Shown piece after piece: positions 13,090 to 25,143 of a DNA stretch of 64,000 nucleotides (positions are counted from its first letter, which is position 1; each line of letters begins with the position of its first letter). The notes under the pieces are model-generated. The model was not told the DNA's origin. It searched no databases and saw nothing but the letters and a program-made list of their open reading frames with translations. A program made the translations under genes and the position numbers. The DNA is from Albugo candida (taxonomy: Eukaryota > Oomycota > Peronosporomycetes > Albuginales > Albuginaceae): contig CAJNAR010000005.1 of the NCBI GenBank assembly GCA_905220665.1, forward strand, positions 1 to 64,000, in the 5' to 3' direction.

Positions 13090-13330
13090 TTCAGAACCAG
13101 AGCAAGTATTAGTGTGGATCTTTCACAACATTGTATGATTGCCATATATCTTGCAATCGCTTCTCACAGCCTGCGGGGCATCACCCGATAGCACAATAAT
13201 CGTGTATCGTATAGTTCCGCTTACACACCATTCCAATCATTGGATTGCCACCTCGGCAGTCTCAAGTCACGATTTTGGCGTCTTTATTGATACTGATGTG
13301 ACCTGAGCTCTGAAACCCCAGCAAGGCTCC
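13090..13330 (+). mobile_element. Possible reverse-transcriptase scrap (CR1/L2-like)
   Basis: One plus-strand frame reads SHDFGVFIDTDVT at about 13266-13305. This resembles the RDLGVxIDSDLTMRxH block that follows the catalytic core in CR1/L2-type reverse transcriptases. The preceding ~150 bases give a compatible but poorly conserved peptide in the same frame. A stop follows directly. One short block is weak evidence, so this may be chance. Confidence 0.3.
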
Positions 13331-15290
13331 AATCGAGTAACAATTTATCCATCATCGATATACGAAATTCTCGATACGCGGAACACCTGTCGATACAAAA
13401 AGATTTATAAGTTGTGGTAAAAATCAATTTGTCTTCACCCACCGATTTCGTAAGCCTCCAAAAGTGTCTGCAAGAGGTTTTTATCGGCCGGATTTATATT
13501 AGAGGCGAGGAAGGGCGCATCTACGTCTTCTTCTGATATTGGATCCAGGGATTGGGCGTGGACCATCGGACGCCAAGAGACGTAAGCGTTTCGAGAGAGA
13601 TGGATGCATCGCTCATGAAACTTGTCGATTCGCCTTTAAGTACCGAATGGGTGAGTGTGGTACGAAGGGGGTGCGTGTGTACGGATGACTTGATAGAATT
13701 GCAGTCACAAGTCTGTGTATGAGGCAATCCTATTAGATAAGCTAGGAATTATTGAGATGGGGTGATAATCACTAGCTATTAAAAATGTGAGTAAGGCAAG
13801 TTACATTGATACCAACGGTTTGAAACATCCAATCCAATTAACCTTGAGAGGTAACAAGGAAGGGTACCATGCTATAAAAAGAGCGATATAAATAGATTAG
13901 AAGCATTAGAAAGTATTCGTGTTCAGTTGTTCCAAACATTTTCTATTCCATAAAGTTGAGATCTCTAATCGACGTCAGGCTCCTTGACTTGTGTAAAACG
14001 CTGTTGTTTCTTAACGATTATATCGTTGCAGTCGGAACCTCTTTCAAATTCGAGATGAGTGAGCTGAAAACTACCGGCAGAGTAGATTTGCGTCCTAGCT
14101 TTTTTCAGAGGTTTTGAGAGCTATATTTGAGCTCCCTTCATTATCTGGTGCAATCCTATCGGAGTTGTTTAGGTGATTCCAGGCGACATAGGAATAAAAA
14201 CCAACTGGGTAGGAAGGACACTCATCAGAGATAAAGAGTGATGCCTTCTCACTCAGTACTCTACCTGTTCCAAGATGACGCGTTCGTAGATCTTCTTAAG
14301 GTTCCAATTGCCAAATATATCGTGTGTATTCTTCGCATACTTAATGCCGTCCAGTCGGTATTCTTATCATTCTCGACTCCACAAATTTGATCGAGAATGA
14401 GTGTCGTCTTTGCTGTTCATCTTGTGCATGCTTTATAAACGCACGGATGTCAAGTAGAATAACCAGATATAGTTTAGTCATTTCGGATGGTAGCGCGTGT
14501 GTATCTGTGCATGGTTGATGGGAACGATTCTATGGGTGGCCCTGACCCGGAGTACCAATCCATGTACACTAAGATTTGAAATGAGGCAATTGCGTCTCAA
14601 GCAATTTTAATGTCGCAACGTTTTTACTCATTAGATACGAATATCGGATCGACGATGGGTACATAATGTTAGGAAAGTAATTTTACTGTACCGGAACGGC
14701 GATTAATTCAAGTACCTCAATTCGCCAATCGCAATCAGGATTTAGATGGCGGCTTGTTTACGGAGTATGTAGACTCTAGTGTTCGCCTGAAACATGCACG
14801 GCCAACAGTCTTTATTATTTCTTCTTGTTCTAGCACCAAAAGTTTCCTCGTTTCCTGAAACTAATATCCTTTCATGACATAAGTTAATCTCTAATTTCTA
14901 TTATGTTAGGAGTATAGAAGCGAGTCTGAAACGCTCCTCTACCTCTACTTATACCATTTTGTACTCAGTTTTGGGCAGAAGAATATCTCATTAGCCGTGT
15001 TTTTTTCCTTTCATAGAATGAAGACAAGTATGCTATGCTTTCTGCTGTCAGTGCAGTGTTCAAAGAGCTGCAATTTGAGTGCATGGATTGTCACAGCATT
15101 TATCGTCAGTTGCTTCTAACGGATATTATATCCCTAGAACTAATCACCGGCAGCTGCACATTACTTCACTTCACCCTAGCTGTCCTCTCTGCGGAATCTT
15201 GGCATAGAGAATGCATCTCGAAATTACATATTGTTTGCTTAGTTTGATTCTCGCAATGCGAGAACAATCGAAGCAGCTTGATTGTCAACA
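13331..15290. other. Gene-free stretch, no recognised feature
   Basis: Only short open frames without recognisable domains. No inverted repeats, LTRs or RNA genes were seen. Confidence 0.4.
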
Positions 15291-15549
15291 GCTCTCATCT
15301 TGGTTGTACTTGGCATTGTTCTCGACTGAAATTCTGGAGTGTTCGAGAATCGATTCGAAAAAATGCCGTAACTGTTTGGTGTCCTGAGTGCGATATCGAG
15401 CTGCTTAAGTTTTCAAAAGACGCTGACGAGACTCAACATCACGGCGCCTATCTTGTGCAATCTTTTTCTCGATCGCTTAAAGCTTTTTCTTGATTTTTGG
15501 CCTCCAACTATCACACATTTTTCCGGGATTCGAAGCTGTCCGCAACTTG

Positions 15550-16352
15550 TCAAGCACCAAATTCGCTTCCAATTTGATTGCTGCGACATCTTGAGGAATT
15601 CGAATAGCCGTGATGAACATTTCCAATATATCCTCGTCCCAATTTTTGTGTCAGATGATGTCCTCCATGTAGTGGACGGAAGTATTCAGAGTCTGTGTAA
15701 ACGATATTGATTAGCACTTCGATCATGCAGATGTAGTCTAATCGATTCATGCGTGGCAATGCTCTTGTGAATACTTTTTGAGTCGGATTTTGGATTCGCG
15801 AAGCGTTCAACACACCCAACTGCGAAGGCCATTCCAAACACGCTAATCGACTTGATTCGTGTCGAATCGTTCCACGCGAAGTATCGCCTGCTGGATCGAG
15901 TGATGAGTTAAAAATCGTCAAACACGAGAATGTTGCTGCCAATATGAGGTTGCTGAAGAGCAATAGCGCAAAGAAAAACACTCTTTCCTCGGCTCTCACA
16001 GGTGCATATACATTGTGAGCATACACCACTGAATCGTGGTTGAGACGACGCAAATCAAATAGCGAGTTCGAATACTTTTCCGTTGCGCTCTGTAGCTGTT
16101 ATACAAAAGGGGTAGTTCAGACGAAAGGATTGTCATCACGCCGCCCATGTGATTTTGATCTGAAGAAAAGCGCTGTTGTGGTCACTGACAAACATTTCAG
16201 GCTGCATTTATGGATGTAATAAAAAAACCAAAATGAGTCCAGGTGGATGCGGTCTTGACACTTGTTTTCTTGAACACAACACAATATTTGTTGTGATAGG
16301 ACGTGGCCGATGAAAAGATGACCATTGTTATACATTTCGTTGATATTCATCG
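15550..16352 (-). pseudogene. LINE ORF2 N-terminus: APE-type endonuclease (broken)
   Basis: Reading leftward from about 16350: MNINEMYNNGHLFIGHVL and CVQENKCQDRIHL, the N-terminal strand and the QE(T/N)K motif of apurinic-type LINE endonucleases, whose catalytic Glu is retained. Then, after a frameshift near 16110, YAHNVYAPVRAEERVFFF (families read NVYAPV...R..FF), SRLACLEWPSQLGVLNA and RLDYICMIEVL (families read RLDYIFVS). The catalytic Asp-Asn block (GDFN) is replaced by CLTIFN. A stop and frame change separate the first and second parts. No activity is expected. Confidence 0.75.
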
Positions 16353-16567
16353 CGACTACTAAACTTGTTTCACGCTGATGTAATCAAGAATCCATTAGCA
16401 CTTACTCTGAACTGGACCAGCGATAAACTTCGTTTCATCTTGTTGTGGAAGGGGCATTGTTGCATTTTCTTCTGGAGAAAAGCTAAGATCGACGGAGAGA
16501 ACGTCGATATCATCACAGAGATATCCTCGCCATTCAGCTCCAAATCATTGCTACCAACACTTGATGC

Positions 16568-17502
16568 CCACATCGGAGCGTAGGATGATTTGAACACATT
16601 AGTAAATTGAGGATCAATGATATTATCACACCACCCACTGCAACACAACTTATAGTCGCAAAAGGCGATCTTCCCCTCAGCATTACGTTCTTGTTGACAA
16701 CCGAACCTTTTGGTGACGTTCTTTGCCAACATGAAAAACATGGTTGTTGGATCCATGGCACCATTGTCGCAACTGTACTATTTTTGCGGACCAAAGCCAT
16801 ATCTTTGAAAACCAAATAGTATTTCAACGCAAGTAGAACTCGTCCAGGTCTATTGTGATGGATCTGGTGAAGCTTAACCTGGGGAATTCATCCTTGCTCC
16901 GGTTGAATCGGACCATGCCGTGTCCACGTATCCCCATTTTGGCCATATTGGGCCGAACGATTCGGTCAAGTGTTTGGGTATTCTGTTTGACCAGACACCG
17001 ACTCATTCGATGATTATCTCAACTCTCGACAAGCGATTTTATAATGGGTTTGGCGTATGTTTTCAACGTGCATGAACTGTGCCACTTACGGCTAATTGGG
17101 TGCGGAAATGAAGATTACATCTCGTCTTTGGTATCACACGATACACGCGGACATAACAGTTCAGACTATCGACAGTGGCAGTCGAAGAAAAATCGATTTG
17201 GGCTTGACCGGAAAAACAAAAAAAATCGTAGGACATTCACCTGATCAGCAAAGCTTTTTTATTTCTTCGTCGATAATGTAGAGATCTAGAAGTTCCTCCT
17301 TTTGTCGGGCGACTGGTGCTACAACGCACTAAACTATTACTCGAAGTCTGTATCCGATGCGTCGAAATTACTCCTGCGAATTTAACAACTTGGTTATTAC
17401 TATTCATCTAACCTTTCTTTGATCCACACAAGACGATAGATATATTGACCGAAATACCAAATCTACACGGAAAGGTTTAATGAGAGATCACATTTTCGGG
17501 GG
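16568..17502 (+). pseudogene. LINE reverse-transcriptase fragment, copy 2
   Basis: Frame 16607-16819 reads INDIITPPTATQLIVAKGD, then LLTTEPFGDVLCQHEKHG and WIHGTIVATVLFLRTK. This is the degraded equivalent of copy 1 (INGNITPSITPQRGVKQGD through GLFFADD). The catalytic FADD has become FLRT through a frameshift. Homology continues past STLDKRFYNGFGV (about 17010-17055). It then includes about 115 bases (17060-17180; LWYHTIHADI.VQTID) that copy 1 has lost, and stops at the copia LTR. Confidence 0.75.
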
Positions 17503-17649
17503 GTTGAAAGGTGAGCGAAGATGCGGTGTTCCAGGGAATTTCCAAAACTGAGGTTTTATTTTTAGCAAAATCAAAATCCTAACCAATCGTTTAAACTAAG
17601 TTCCAAGTGCGACTAGAAATCCAAAACACATTCTTAAGTTCTTTCAACA
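17503..17649 (-). repeat. 3' LTR of copia A
   Basis: About 147 bases, matching the LTRs at 21912-22042, 24996-25143, 25432-25579 and 31740-31887. The outer end has decayed from TGTTGGC to a TTGAAAG form; the other end is TTTCAACA. A purine-rich tract just inside (minus strand, about 17666-17650) fits the polypurine primer for plus-strand synthesis. Confidence 0.85.
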
Positions 17650-18498
17650 CTCCTTTCTTTCCGGTTGCACTTGAAGTTGTGTCATCTTCAACTTGCATCG
17701 TCGGGTCCCTTAACTGCCATAACTCCCTTGGCTGAAGAAATCTTGGCGTCAGAAACGCTTTCGTCTGCAAGTCGGCCATCACCTTCGACGTATGTGCGTA
17801 CCTTGGTGCGATAATTTCTCTGACCATGTTAGCTCTGACGAATTTTAGTCTGACGTCGATATGTTTTGCCTTGATTGAAGTAGCTTCGTTGAGAAATTGA
17901 CTGATAGCCGCCTGGTTATCCATCCACAAGATTATTGGCTCCTTCACTTTGACTTTCAACTCGCTGAATAATTCCCTTGCTCCAAGTAATTCCTGCGATG
18001 CCTTCGATGCTGCTACAAATTCTGCTTCTATCGTCGATAATTCCACTGAGTGCTGCTTATTGCATGACCAGCTGATCGTCATTCCATTTAAAGTGAATGC
18101 TGTACCAGATATGCTCTTTCTCGTTCCATAATCTGCTGCGTAATCAGCATCTGAAAAAACGCTTCCAGAGTGACTTCTCTGGCATCCGTGCATACTTCAC
18201 CACCCAAATAGAGCTTCATAGTTTTAGTACCCTTAAGATACTTCACCACTCTGACACCTAACGCCCAATCGGCAGTTGTTGGTGCATGAGTACTTCTCGT
18301 CAGCTTATACACAGAGAAACTGATGTCTGGACGCGTGCAGCGTGCAAACCATAAAAGGCTGCCCGCCAAAGACTGGAACTTCTTGATAGTTGGCTTCTTG
18401 ACTGAACGTATCTCTAAGCAGTCCGAGTTTGATGTTGTACTATCACTGTAGTCTTGACCGATAGGCATGAGAACCGGATGCGCTTCATCCATTCCCAT
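17591..18498 (-). pseudogene. Copia A: RT tail and RNase H
   Basis: Frame 18498-18088 carries the copia RT tail: AGSLLWFARCTRPDISFSV near residue 45 (families read GSLxYLxxxTRPDI). A frameshift leads to frame 18193-17591 with RNase H motifs: SDADYAADYGTRKSISG (first Asp of the catalytic set), STIEAEFVAAS (Glu), WMDNQAAISQ (Asp) and KAKHIDVRLKFVR (the conserved HID). All the RNase H acidic residues are present. The last residues run into the 3' LTR, so the stop lies within the repeat. Confidence 0.85.
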
Positions 18499-18643
18499 TT
18501 TCGTTATTAATTCGCATATAGACGGTTCTGATCCAAATAGTATCCATCTTCATCGCTGTAGCGAACTCGCATTCCCAAAACCTTGCTGACGGGTTCGAGA
18601 TTCTTGATTGAAAGACTTGAAAGACTATCAAATGTCGACTCGA

Positions 18644-19320
18644 TTATCGAAAACTTGTCCTCATTATCAGTATATCGTCGACATATGCCCCCAAAACCGT
18701 AATTCCATTTGTGTATTGGTCGTAATATAAACATGAGTCTGTTAGACTTTGTTTGAAACCTGCATCGCTAAGCTTCTCATGCAACAGGTGACTCCATAGC
18801 CGTCCTGCTTGTTTCCGCCCATATAGGCTCTTCTGTAAGCGTAGTAGCACTTGATCCCGACTCGTAACACCTAGTTCAGTAAGCTTGGATGTCGGTATTT
18901 TCATTCCTTGAGGCACGTGCAAATACAGGTGCAAGTTCTTTTCCGTTGGTGCCTTCACGTACGCATTAGGTACGTTACCATGCCTTGCTGGCATTCCCCA
19001 GATCCTTGCTAAAGCTAGTATGAGCTTTGCTGTGCCTAAATGCATGACTGCTGCAAATTTCATTTCGTAGTTGACTCCGAATACTTGTTCGTTCCCGCAG
19101 GCAGCCATTCTAGCCTTGAAGCGTTCCATATTGCCGTTTCCGTCCGTTTTTCGCTAGATTACCCACTTCATGTGTAAGGCTTTGATATCTTTGGTTCTTG
19201 GTACGATGGTCCATGTTCTGTTTTCCTCCAGTGAGGCTAGGTCTGCGTCTGCAGCCTCCTTCCATTCGACATGCTTTACTGACTTCATTGCTTGATTGTA
19301 CGTCTTCGAATCCGGCTCAA
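18644..19320 (-). pseudogene. Copia A: reverse transcriptase core
   Basis: On the minus strand from about 19320: HVEWKEAADADLASLEENR and TWTIVPR, the conserved start of copia RT (WxxAMxxExxxLxxNxTW). After a stop near 19152, frame 19129-18644 holds FKARMAACG, PNAYVKAPTEKNLHLYLHVP, LQKSLYGRKQAGRLW and AYVDDIL with the YVDD catalytic box. The first catalytic aspartate region (usually DVxNAFL) reads NVPNAYV, so that Asp is lost. The frame then shifts near 18650. Confidence 0.85.
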
Positions 19321-19651
19321 TCAGCAGTTACACGATATCTTGAGACGAAGCTTTCCTTCCTTGGTTTCTGGTAATCATCTTACTTCCTGGATCTTTCTTG
19401 AGCAGATCCGATTGCGATCTTTCAGCAGTTGTGATTGATTTCCTTTGAACGTTGGTATTCTTATGAGGTTTCACGTCTACCACTGTCAAATCCTGTTGAC
19501 GTCCCTGCATAGTTGACTCCACATATGACATGTGTGGAGTGATAATGACAGTCTTTGATTTAGGTGAATACAATTTGGATGATTAGGTTTCATCGCATTT
19601 TCCGATAACAATACCTTCTTCACTTCGCTTTGCGAGAGACTTTTTTCCAGT

Positions 19652-20410
19652 TCAAATTCGAACCGAAAAAGGTGAGCCAAATGTTACGACATCAGTAAGA
19701 CTTGTATCCTTCCCAGTCAAAACCGTCAAGGGGGGTCGTCTTCCTTTATTCGCTCTGGTTGGGCTTCTATTAAGGATATATGTCGCATATTCAGCGGCAT
19801 CTCCCCAAAAATATAACGCCATAGAGCTTCCAAATATCATAGACCCCACCAAGTTCATGACTGTCCTATGCTTTCGTTCAGCTTTCCCATTCGATACTTG
19901 GTTTTTGGCCTCACTGATTTGTCTTCGCACTCCCTCTTCTTTGCAAAAAATGTCCAAATTTTGGTACTCAGCGCCGCCATCAGTTCGTAGCACATGAATC
20001 TTGTAATCAAATCGTTTTTCGAAGTAAGTCAAGAAGTCTTGAAACTTCGTTGCTTCTTCATTCTTAGTCTTAGCCAAAAATACCCGACAATAGTTCGAGT
20101 TGTAGTCGATAAAATTGACCAAATATGAATCTCCACGTCGGTCTTGAGGCGTGATCGGACCCTTCAAATCAACGCATATTACTCCACCAATTCGTTCCGT
20201 TGGTGAGTTTATACCGGTATCTTTCCGAGACTGTCTGCTCTTTGTTTGCTTGCTTTCCACGCAAGTCAGGCATTTCAATCGCCGATGGTCATCAATCTCG
20301 ATCCCTGATTCCGGAAGCTTTGCTGTACGCTCAATAGTATCGTAGTCCAGATGACCAAATCGTTGATAGAAGTGTAGAAGACTTCCCGTCTGCTTGTATG
20401 AGTCATCCAC
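19652..20410 (-). pseudogene. Copia A: GAG-pre-integrase and integrase
   Basis: This 252-aa frame has the HHCC zinc module (HFYQRFGHLDYDTI with CLTCVESKQ) and the integrase catalytic triad: Asp in VICVDLKGP, Asp in VLRTDGGAEYQN, and Glu in NGKAERKHRTVMN. It goes on into the copia block ATYILNRSPTRANKGRRPP. The triad is complete. The frame breaks before the linker to the reverse transcriptase. Copia B retains only the first part of this region. Confidence 0.9.
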
Positions 20411-20419
20411 GGACTCAAT

Positions 20420-21118
20420 TCAAGCGAGTATATCCATAACACTGGGTACGCGTTCCCGACCTTCTGTCTCGATAACGAGAACATTTTTGACCATATTTAC
20501 TTCGAACACGATCGCACCATCAGAAGTACGTCGGACTACTCTCAATCCATCTGCCAGATACGCCAATTTGCATCCTTTTGCCTCCAACTTTCCATGCGAG
20601 ACAGTATTCCAAGGGAGTTGTTCCGAATGTTTCACATCGTTCAATAGAACATTCCTCGGTAAACCGTTGACTGTTGCGATAATCTTCGCCGATTCTGTCC
20701 ACCCCAACTTCATTTCTTTCCCATTTGGAAGTATGCATGATTCGGTGCATTCCTTACGATGCTGTAACATGTTTACATCCGTTACAAGGTGCCTGCCGTA
20801 TCCGCTGTCTAGTATCCATAATTTCTTCGTTTGTTCCAGCGTATTACTTTTGCATCCAATTCCTAAAATGATGTCTTCACTTCTGGAGGAGCTCTGGTTC
20901 CGGCAATCCTTTTCCATGTGTCCACTTTCCCCGCAATTGTAGCAGTTCATTCGCTTCTTGGGCTTGAATTCCCTTATCGCACCGATTCGGTCTCGAGAAA
21001 ACTTCTTTGGCTCTCTTGGTGCATCACTGATGGTGTCTGAATCCATTAGTTGCGCAAAGTGGCACAGTACCTCGGCTTGCCTTCTGGTGTCTTCTCTCAT
21101 TGTGTTGACACGGGACAT
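20420..21118 (-). pseudogene. Copia A: gag C-terminus with zinc knuckle and protease
   Basis: This 232-aa frame contains a CCHC zinc knuckle, CYNCGESGHMEKDC near residue 58, that binds genomic RNA. After it comes the retropepsin-type protease site WILDSGYGRHLVTD near 106 (copia usually DSGAxxH). The frame ends in a stop just before the integrase module, where copia B reads through in the matching region. It is separated from the upstream gag frame by a stop near 21135. Confidence 0.85.
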
Positions 21119-21134
21119 CAGAGCTTGTTTTCAA

Positions 21135-21907
21135 TCAGGCTTTTGAGTACTTGATAACGCTTTCCAGGGGCATATCATCGGCTCCCCCGACTGCTTCACT
21201 GAGTGCCGACAAGAACAAAAAATGTTCACTCCAAGAACGTCCAGTCGGTTTTTCTGCCGTAAAAAGGCGTGTTAGCTGCGTCCTGGTGATGTTGGGCCGG
21301 AATACCTCGTTGATCCGGTCCATCACTTCTTCAACGCTAGAGCACTGAGTCATCCATTGAGGTACTTGCTTCTCGTAATAAGTGAGCGCTTTTCCGCTCA
21401 GATGCCGCCCTAGGCAGTCCAGCTTCATCTCTTCACTCCAAATTCCGCCGGATGCTTGCTGGGCGTGCGGTAGTTGCCGCAAGAAACGAAAACCCAATTG
21501 GGTAAACGGCGCTTCAAGTCCCGAGTATGTCCTTTTCTGTCGAATGGCTGAATGGCGATCTTCATATCCCTTATTTCTGGGAATCTCACTCGTTTTAGCC
21601 CGTCGATCGCATTATGTTGCATGGCATGGACAAAACTTCTTACCATCCCGCTTCCACGATGCTGCATTGGTTTCGCATCCGGAGATGACATTGTCAAACC
21701 GTGTCCTTGATTTCGCGGCCCAGCAAATAAGCTCTCCGCTCGCATGGGTGGTACTGGTACGGGCGAGCCGACGCTCCGCTCGGTTTCGATCTTGTCCAGT
21801 CGAATTCCGAGTTTCTCCAGCAGCAGCATCATTCGGTCCATCTTCGACTCATCTGATCCGTCGGATTCTTCCATGGTCTTGGCTGCTGGAATCTTAGTTG
21901 GGCTCAT
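21135..21907 (-). pseudogene. Copia A: gag N-terminal half
   Basis: Starts MSPTKIPAAKTMEESDGSDE at 21907, matching MSPMKIPPAKTMEESDGSDE in copia B. The first frame runs to 21425; a frameshift near 21510 moves the continuation to frame 21497-21135. That frame has the retrotransposon gag signature around YYEKQVPQWMTQCSSVEEV and FRPNITRTQL. The start codon is inside the primer binding site (minus strand 21911-21898), and the same holds in copia B. Confidence 0.8.
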
Positions 21908-21911
21908 AACC
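21898..21911 (-). promoter_or_regulatory. Primer binding site, tRNA-Met anticodon arm type
   Basis: Directly inside the 5' LTR the minus strand reads GGTTATGAGCCCAA. Its complement TTGGGCTCATAACC has the shape of a tRNA-Met anticodon stem and loop (loop CTCATAA with the CAT anticodon). Drosophila copia and some relatives prime from an internal cut of initiator tRNA-Met at this arm rather than from the tRNA 3' end. Copia B has the identical 14 bases. The gag ATG is embedded in the site. Confidence 0.7.
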
Positions 21912-22042
21912 TGTTGGCAGGTGAGCGAAGATTCGGTATTACTGAGGTTTGATTCTTAGAAAATTAAAATACTAACCAGTCGTTTGAACTAAGTTCCAAG
22001 TGCGACTAGAAACCTAAAACACATTCTTAAATTCTTCCAACA
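21912..22042 (-). repeat. 5' LTR of copia A
   Basis: 131 bases, TGTTGGC...TTCCAACA on the plus strand, with perfect short inverted ends TGTTGG/CCAACA. It is shorter than its family partners by an internal deletion of about 15 bases after GAGCGAAGA. It adjoins the tRNA-Met-type primer site. Confidence 0.9.
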
Positions 22043-22739
22043 GAAACAACCTCAACATTGACAACTTATACAAAGAGATCGTTTGAAAAGCCTCAAATTG
22101 ATCCACTTGCTGGGTAGACGATCGTAGGTTCATAGTTATCTCCGTGAGTTGATGATAGCTTCCACGAAGCCCGCGGCAAGGAATATGACTCACAATGAAA
22201 ATGGTTTGCTCTAGTACAAACGGAGATGATTGAGAGCCCACTATCATATTTGTGAGCAATAGTCGTTCGAGATTTCCTGCATCGCATTCAAATTAATATG
22301 CCACGCCTACAATGCCTTCATAGTATTTAGCATTTAAATACTGTCAGACTGTGTTGTTGTAGCGTCGCGGATGTTTCATCTAGTGAATAGAAGATTTATC
22401 ATGTAGGTTATTGACAAAGGCAAGAGTGCTGGCGGGCGTTTTCGTTATCTGTATTTCACAGTGCTATTTAGATTTTGAATATGAGCAGTTTGAGATAAAA
22501 AGCAATACATGATACATTTGACACTGATTTTGCGCAGCAGAACCCCAGTTAAAAAGCACGCCCTGATAATTTCACATTCAATCCTGGATAGAATATATGG
22601 CATTACTCGATATCATGAAACAGAGAAGAAAGGTGTAGATGCCAAAAAGAAGGAAAGGAACAAACGCGCCCTGACCGTACAATATTTCAGCTATCTAAAG
22701 AGATAGAAGGAATTCCAGTTATAGCTCATAGAAATTCCA
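22043..22739. other. Gene-free stretch, no recognised feature
   Basis: Flank of copia A. Only short motif-free open frames. The LINE interrupted at 17503 does not resume here. Confidence 0.4.
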
Positions 22740-24995
22740 TACAAAGTTACATAAGGCATCATATCCACTTGCAAGCCGATAACCCGCGCGTATCGTTCCA
22801 TTACCTTCATCGCACCATGACAGCTGTATCGGACTCTGATACCAGTATAAAGCGACCTGGTTCTAACAATCGGACCATCATTCGAAGTGCAATAAAGCTG
22901 GTGCCCCTGGTCGTGTGATAGTTGGGGGAGTATTGAGCTCCAACGAGATTTGATCGGATAGCTTCCGTTCAGGTTTCCTCGTCTCCAATTCTTGACTGGG
23001 AACTGGCTTCACCAAGCTTTTTATAGGGCCACTAGAAGTACTGCTGGTTTTTCAATTAAAATTTGTCTTATTTAAAGTATTAGGGTTCAGGCTTTAGAAA
23101 GTTTGATTTCTTCAAAAGGAAGAAATGTGAATGTCGAAATGAATTTTTCTCACAAAAGCGACGACGAGCTTGCAAATCAAATTGATTGATCATCACACTA
23201 AATTGGGACAGATCCATTGATTCGAGAGTAAGCCCGAGACCGCCCCCTACAGTCACGGTCGTCACAAGCGTTATTGATGTTCTTCGAAGACGCCATCACA
23301 GCGGTCATGGCTCCGCTGAGTGCAATAGATACCCATGCGGCTGTTTGACGTACTTTGGTCGATGCATTTCCAGTTTGTCCATTGTGGCTTTCTCTAGTCC
23401 ATGTGACCAATGGTTCCAGTTCTCAAAACCTTCGTCGTCAGGAGGCTCAGGAATTTTTTCTTGCAAAGATTCCGAGTCTTTGTCGCCGGAAGAATTGTGT
23501 AAATTACATGCGCATTGCTTGGGGATGGTATAACTACATGTGAAGGAATTTAAATTTTCGATTATGGTCCTTTCGGGGCGATATGTTGTTTGGAGGGACA
23601 CGTTTTCTTGGCGTGGTGTGGAAGTGATCGAAATGTTAGACTCAAGGTAATTTACATTTTGGTAGACGGGGGATTCGAGTCTAGTGCTAAATGTAAATTT
23701 TTAACGGTTGCGTATACAAGCTGGTAGCACGTTGATATACATACTTTGGTACTCAAGTGCCCGCTGTTGTAAGCTGATCTGCTTCCAGTATAACCGTAGA
23801 CTGTGTAGTTTGCACTCTCCTTATTACGTTGATGTCATCTCCTCCTCAGCGTAGCTGCATTAGATTCCATGCTTGTGAAACGACTCATTGCATGCGAATT
23901 TTTCCAATGGATATGTGCTTAGACGGTAAGTAATCCGTTTTCTCGTCTTCTTCTTCTTTTGCGTTGCCCCCCCCGTCCGTGTCTTTGGTTCCTTTACATA
24001 TGTCTTTTTTTCAATATCAATGGTTCTCTTTCTCAAACTTCCTGATTCTTGCTTCCCGTCTACTTTTTCATTCTGAACGGTATCCGGTTCCGCCGAAAGT
24101 TTATTACTTTTTACGTTTATTAGAGACGCGTTCAGTGTGTACGATAATAGTATTTCGAGAAGCTAAATGTTTTCTTTCAAAGAGACGCACTCTTGACTCC
24201 GTCTAAACGTTTCACTCGTCTTGAACTGCTCCTGTCTGTACTGAGTTTGAGTCTGTCTTGATCTTTTCTACCCAAATGTTCGATTTCCAACCCTTGCGTT
24301 CAATAGTGGGCAAAGCTCCATATGTGATGGCTCCAGCGATTGGCTCGGGCGAATATGCGAATGTACATGTCGCTAATTTGCATTCCTATTTTCAATGCAT
24401 TTTTCACTCCTTCGACCCATGCTAGTGTACGTTTGGCTTTCCGTTCGGAAAATTCGGTATCCTCAGAGAATACAGGGCTCTTTACGCGACGTAAGGCAAT
24501 AATATGGACGCAAGCCACTAATTTCCATTTGCTCAAATGCATTAGCTTATCACGGACGATCAACGCAAAGCGTAAAATGACCTGACTACTAATCGAATAT
24601 CCCCAACCGTTCTTCTGAAATGGCTTCCCTCGATGAATCATCATAAATAAGAGACCACGAACATGCCAGCTGGCTACCAACCAAATCTACTCGGCATTTT
24701 GCCACCCAACCTTTACGGAAAGAAACCGCTTAACTAGGTCCCCTCACGCTTAAGCATTCCGCGTCGTTTTTCCAGCTTGTTTCATTGCTTTCCCAGCGAA
24801 TGTCGCCGTAGTATCGTTCAACAACGCTTGTGAGGCTTCGGCTTCACCAAATCCGCCTTGTAATATGGTGGTTTCCAAATCTGTTCAGAAAATACAAGCA
24901 GTTGGCCCAAAAGTCAAGCGGCAACAACATACCTGCTTGGTAAGGATATGATACAGGTTTTTGCAGCGTTGAAACATATCTTTACGAAGTGTATC
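22740..24995 (-). pseudogene. Gene-like minus-strand fragments of unknown identity
   Basis: Five minus-strand pieces look like coding sequence but lie in different frames. They are about 24900-24790 (EASQALLNDTTATFAGKAMK), 24680-24300 (126 aa, aromatic and basic, e.g. GWGYSISSQVILRFALIV), 24130-23940 (lysine-rich, e.g. RTIDIEKKTYVKEPKTRTGG), 23601-23300 (acidic, then after a frame change a hydrophobic run TAAWVSIALSGAMTAVM) and 23040-22890 (KPVPSQELETRKPERKLSD). They could be exons of one gene with short introns or a decaying host gene cut by the solo LTR at 24996. I recognise no family. Exon borders were not resolved, and chance open frames cannot be excluded. Confidence 0.3.
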
Positions 24996-25143
24996 TGTTG
25001 GCAGGTGAGCGAAGACGGTTGCGTTGGAAAAAATTGCCGAAACTGAGGTTTTATTTTTAGAAAATTAAAATCCTAATCAATCGTTTAGACTAAGTACTAA
25101 GTGCGACTAGAAACCTAAAGCACATTTTTAAGTCCTTCCAACA
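24996..25143 (-). repeat. Solo copia LTR
   Basis: 148 bases with intact ends TGTTGGCAGG...CTTCCAACA, very close to the LTRs of copia B but in the opposite orientation. No internal copia sequence is attached on either side, so it is a solo LTR, usually left by recombination between the two LTRs of one element. No 5-base target duplication was seen. It forms an inverted pair with the 5' LTR of copia B, 288 bases away. Confidence 0.85.

Larger units (their letters stand above)
15291..17502. mobile_element. LINE copy 2 with inverted 5' part
   Basis: This is the same family as the telomeric LINE. The left part (15291-16567) lies on the minus strand. From right to left it holds the end of the upstream ORF, the ORF2 start, the endonuclease and the linker, ending where copy 1 is at about 553. 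The right part (16568-17502) is on the plus strand and matches copy 1 from about 1400 to 2190. So one LINE is present as inverted-5'-piece plus sense-3'-piece, with about 850 bases between the two parts missing. The right end is cut by the copia A LTR at 17503. Frameshifts and stops are frequent. Confidence 0.8.
17503..22042 (-). mobile_element. Ty1/copia LTR retrotransposon A
   Basis: Complete layout on the minus strand: 5' LTR 21912-22042, primer binding site, gag, protease, integrase, reverse transcriptase, RNase H, polypurine tract and 3' LTR 17503-17649. The integrase-before-RT order defines copia. Several frameshifts split the single polyprotein (near 21510, 21130, 20415, 19600, 19145, 18640, 18500 and 18130). 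The LTRs are short (131 and 147 bases); the 5' copy has a ~15-base internal deletion. No target-site duplication is visible. The left LTR end sits inside LINE copy 2. Confidence 0.9.
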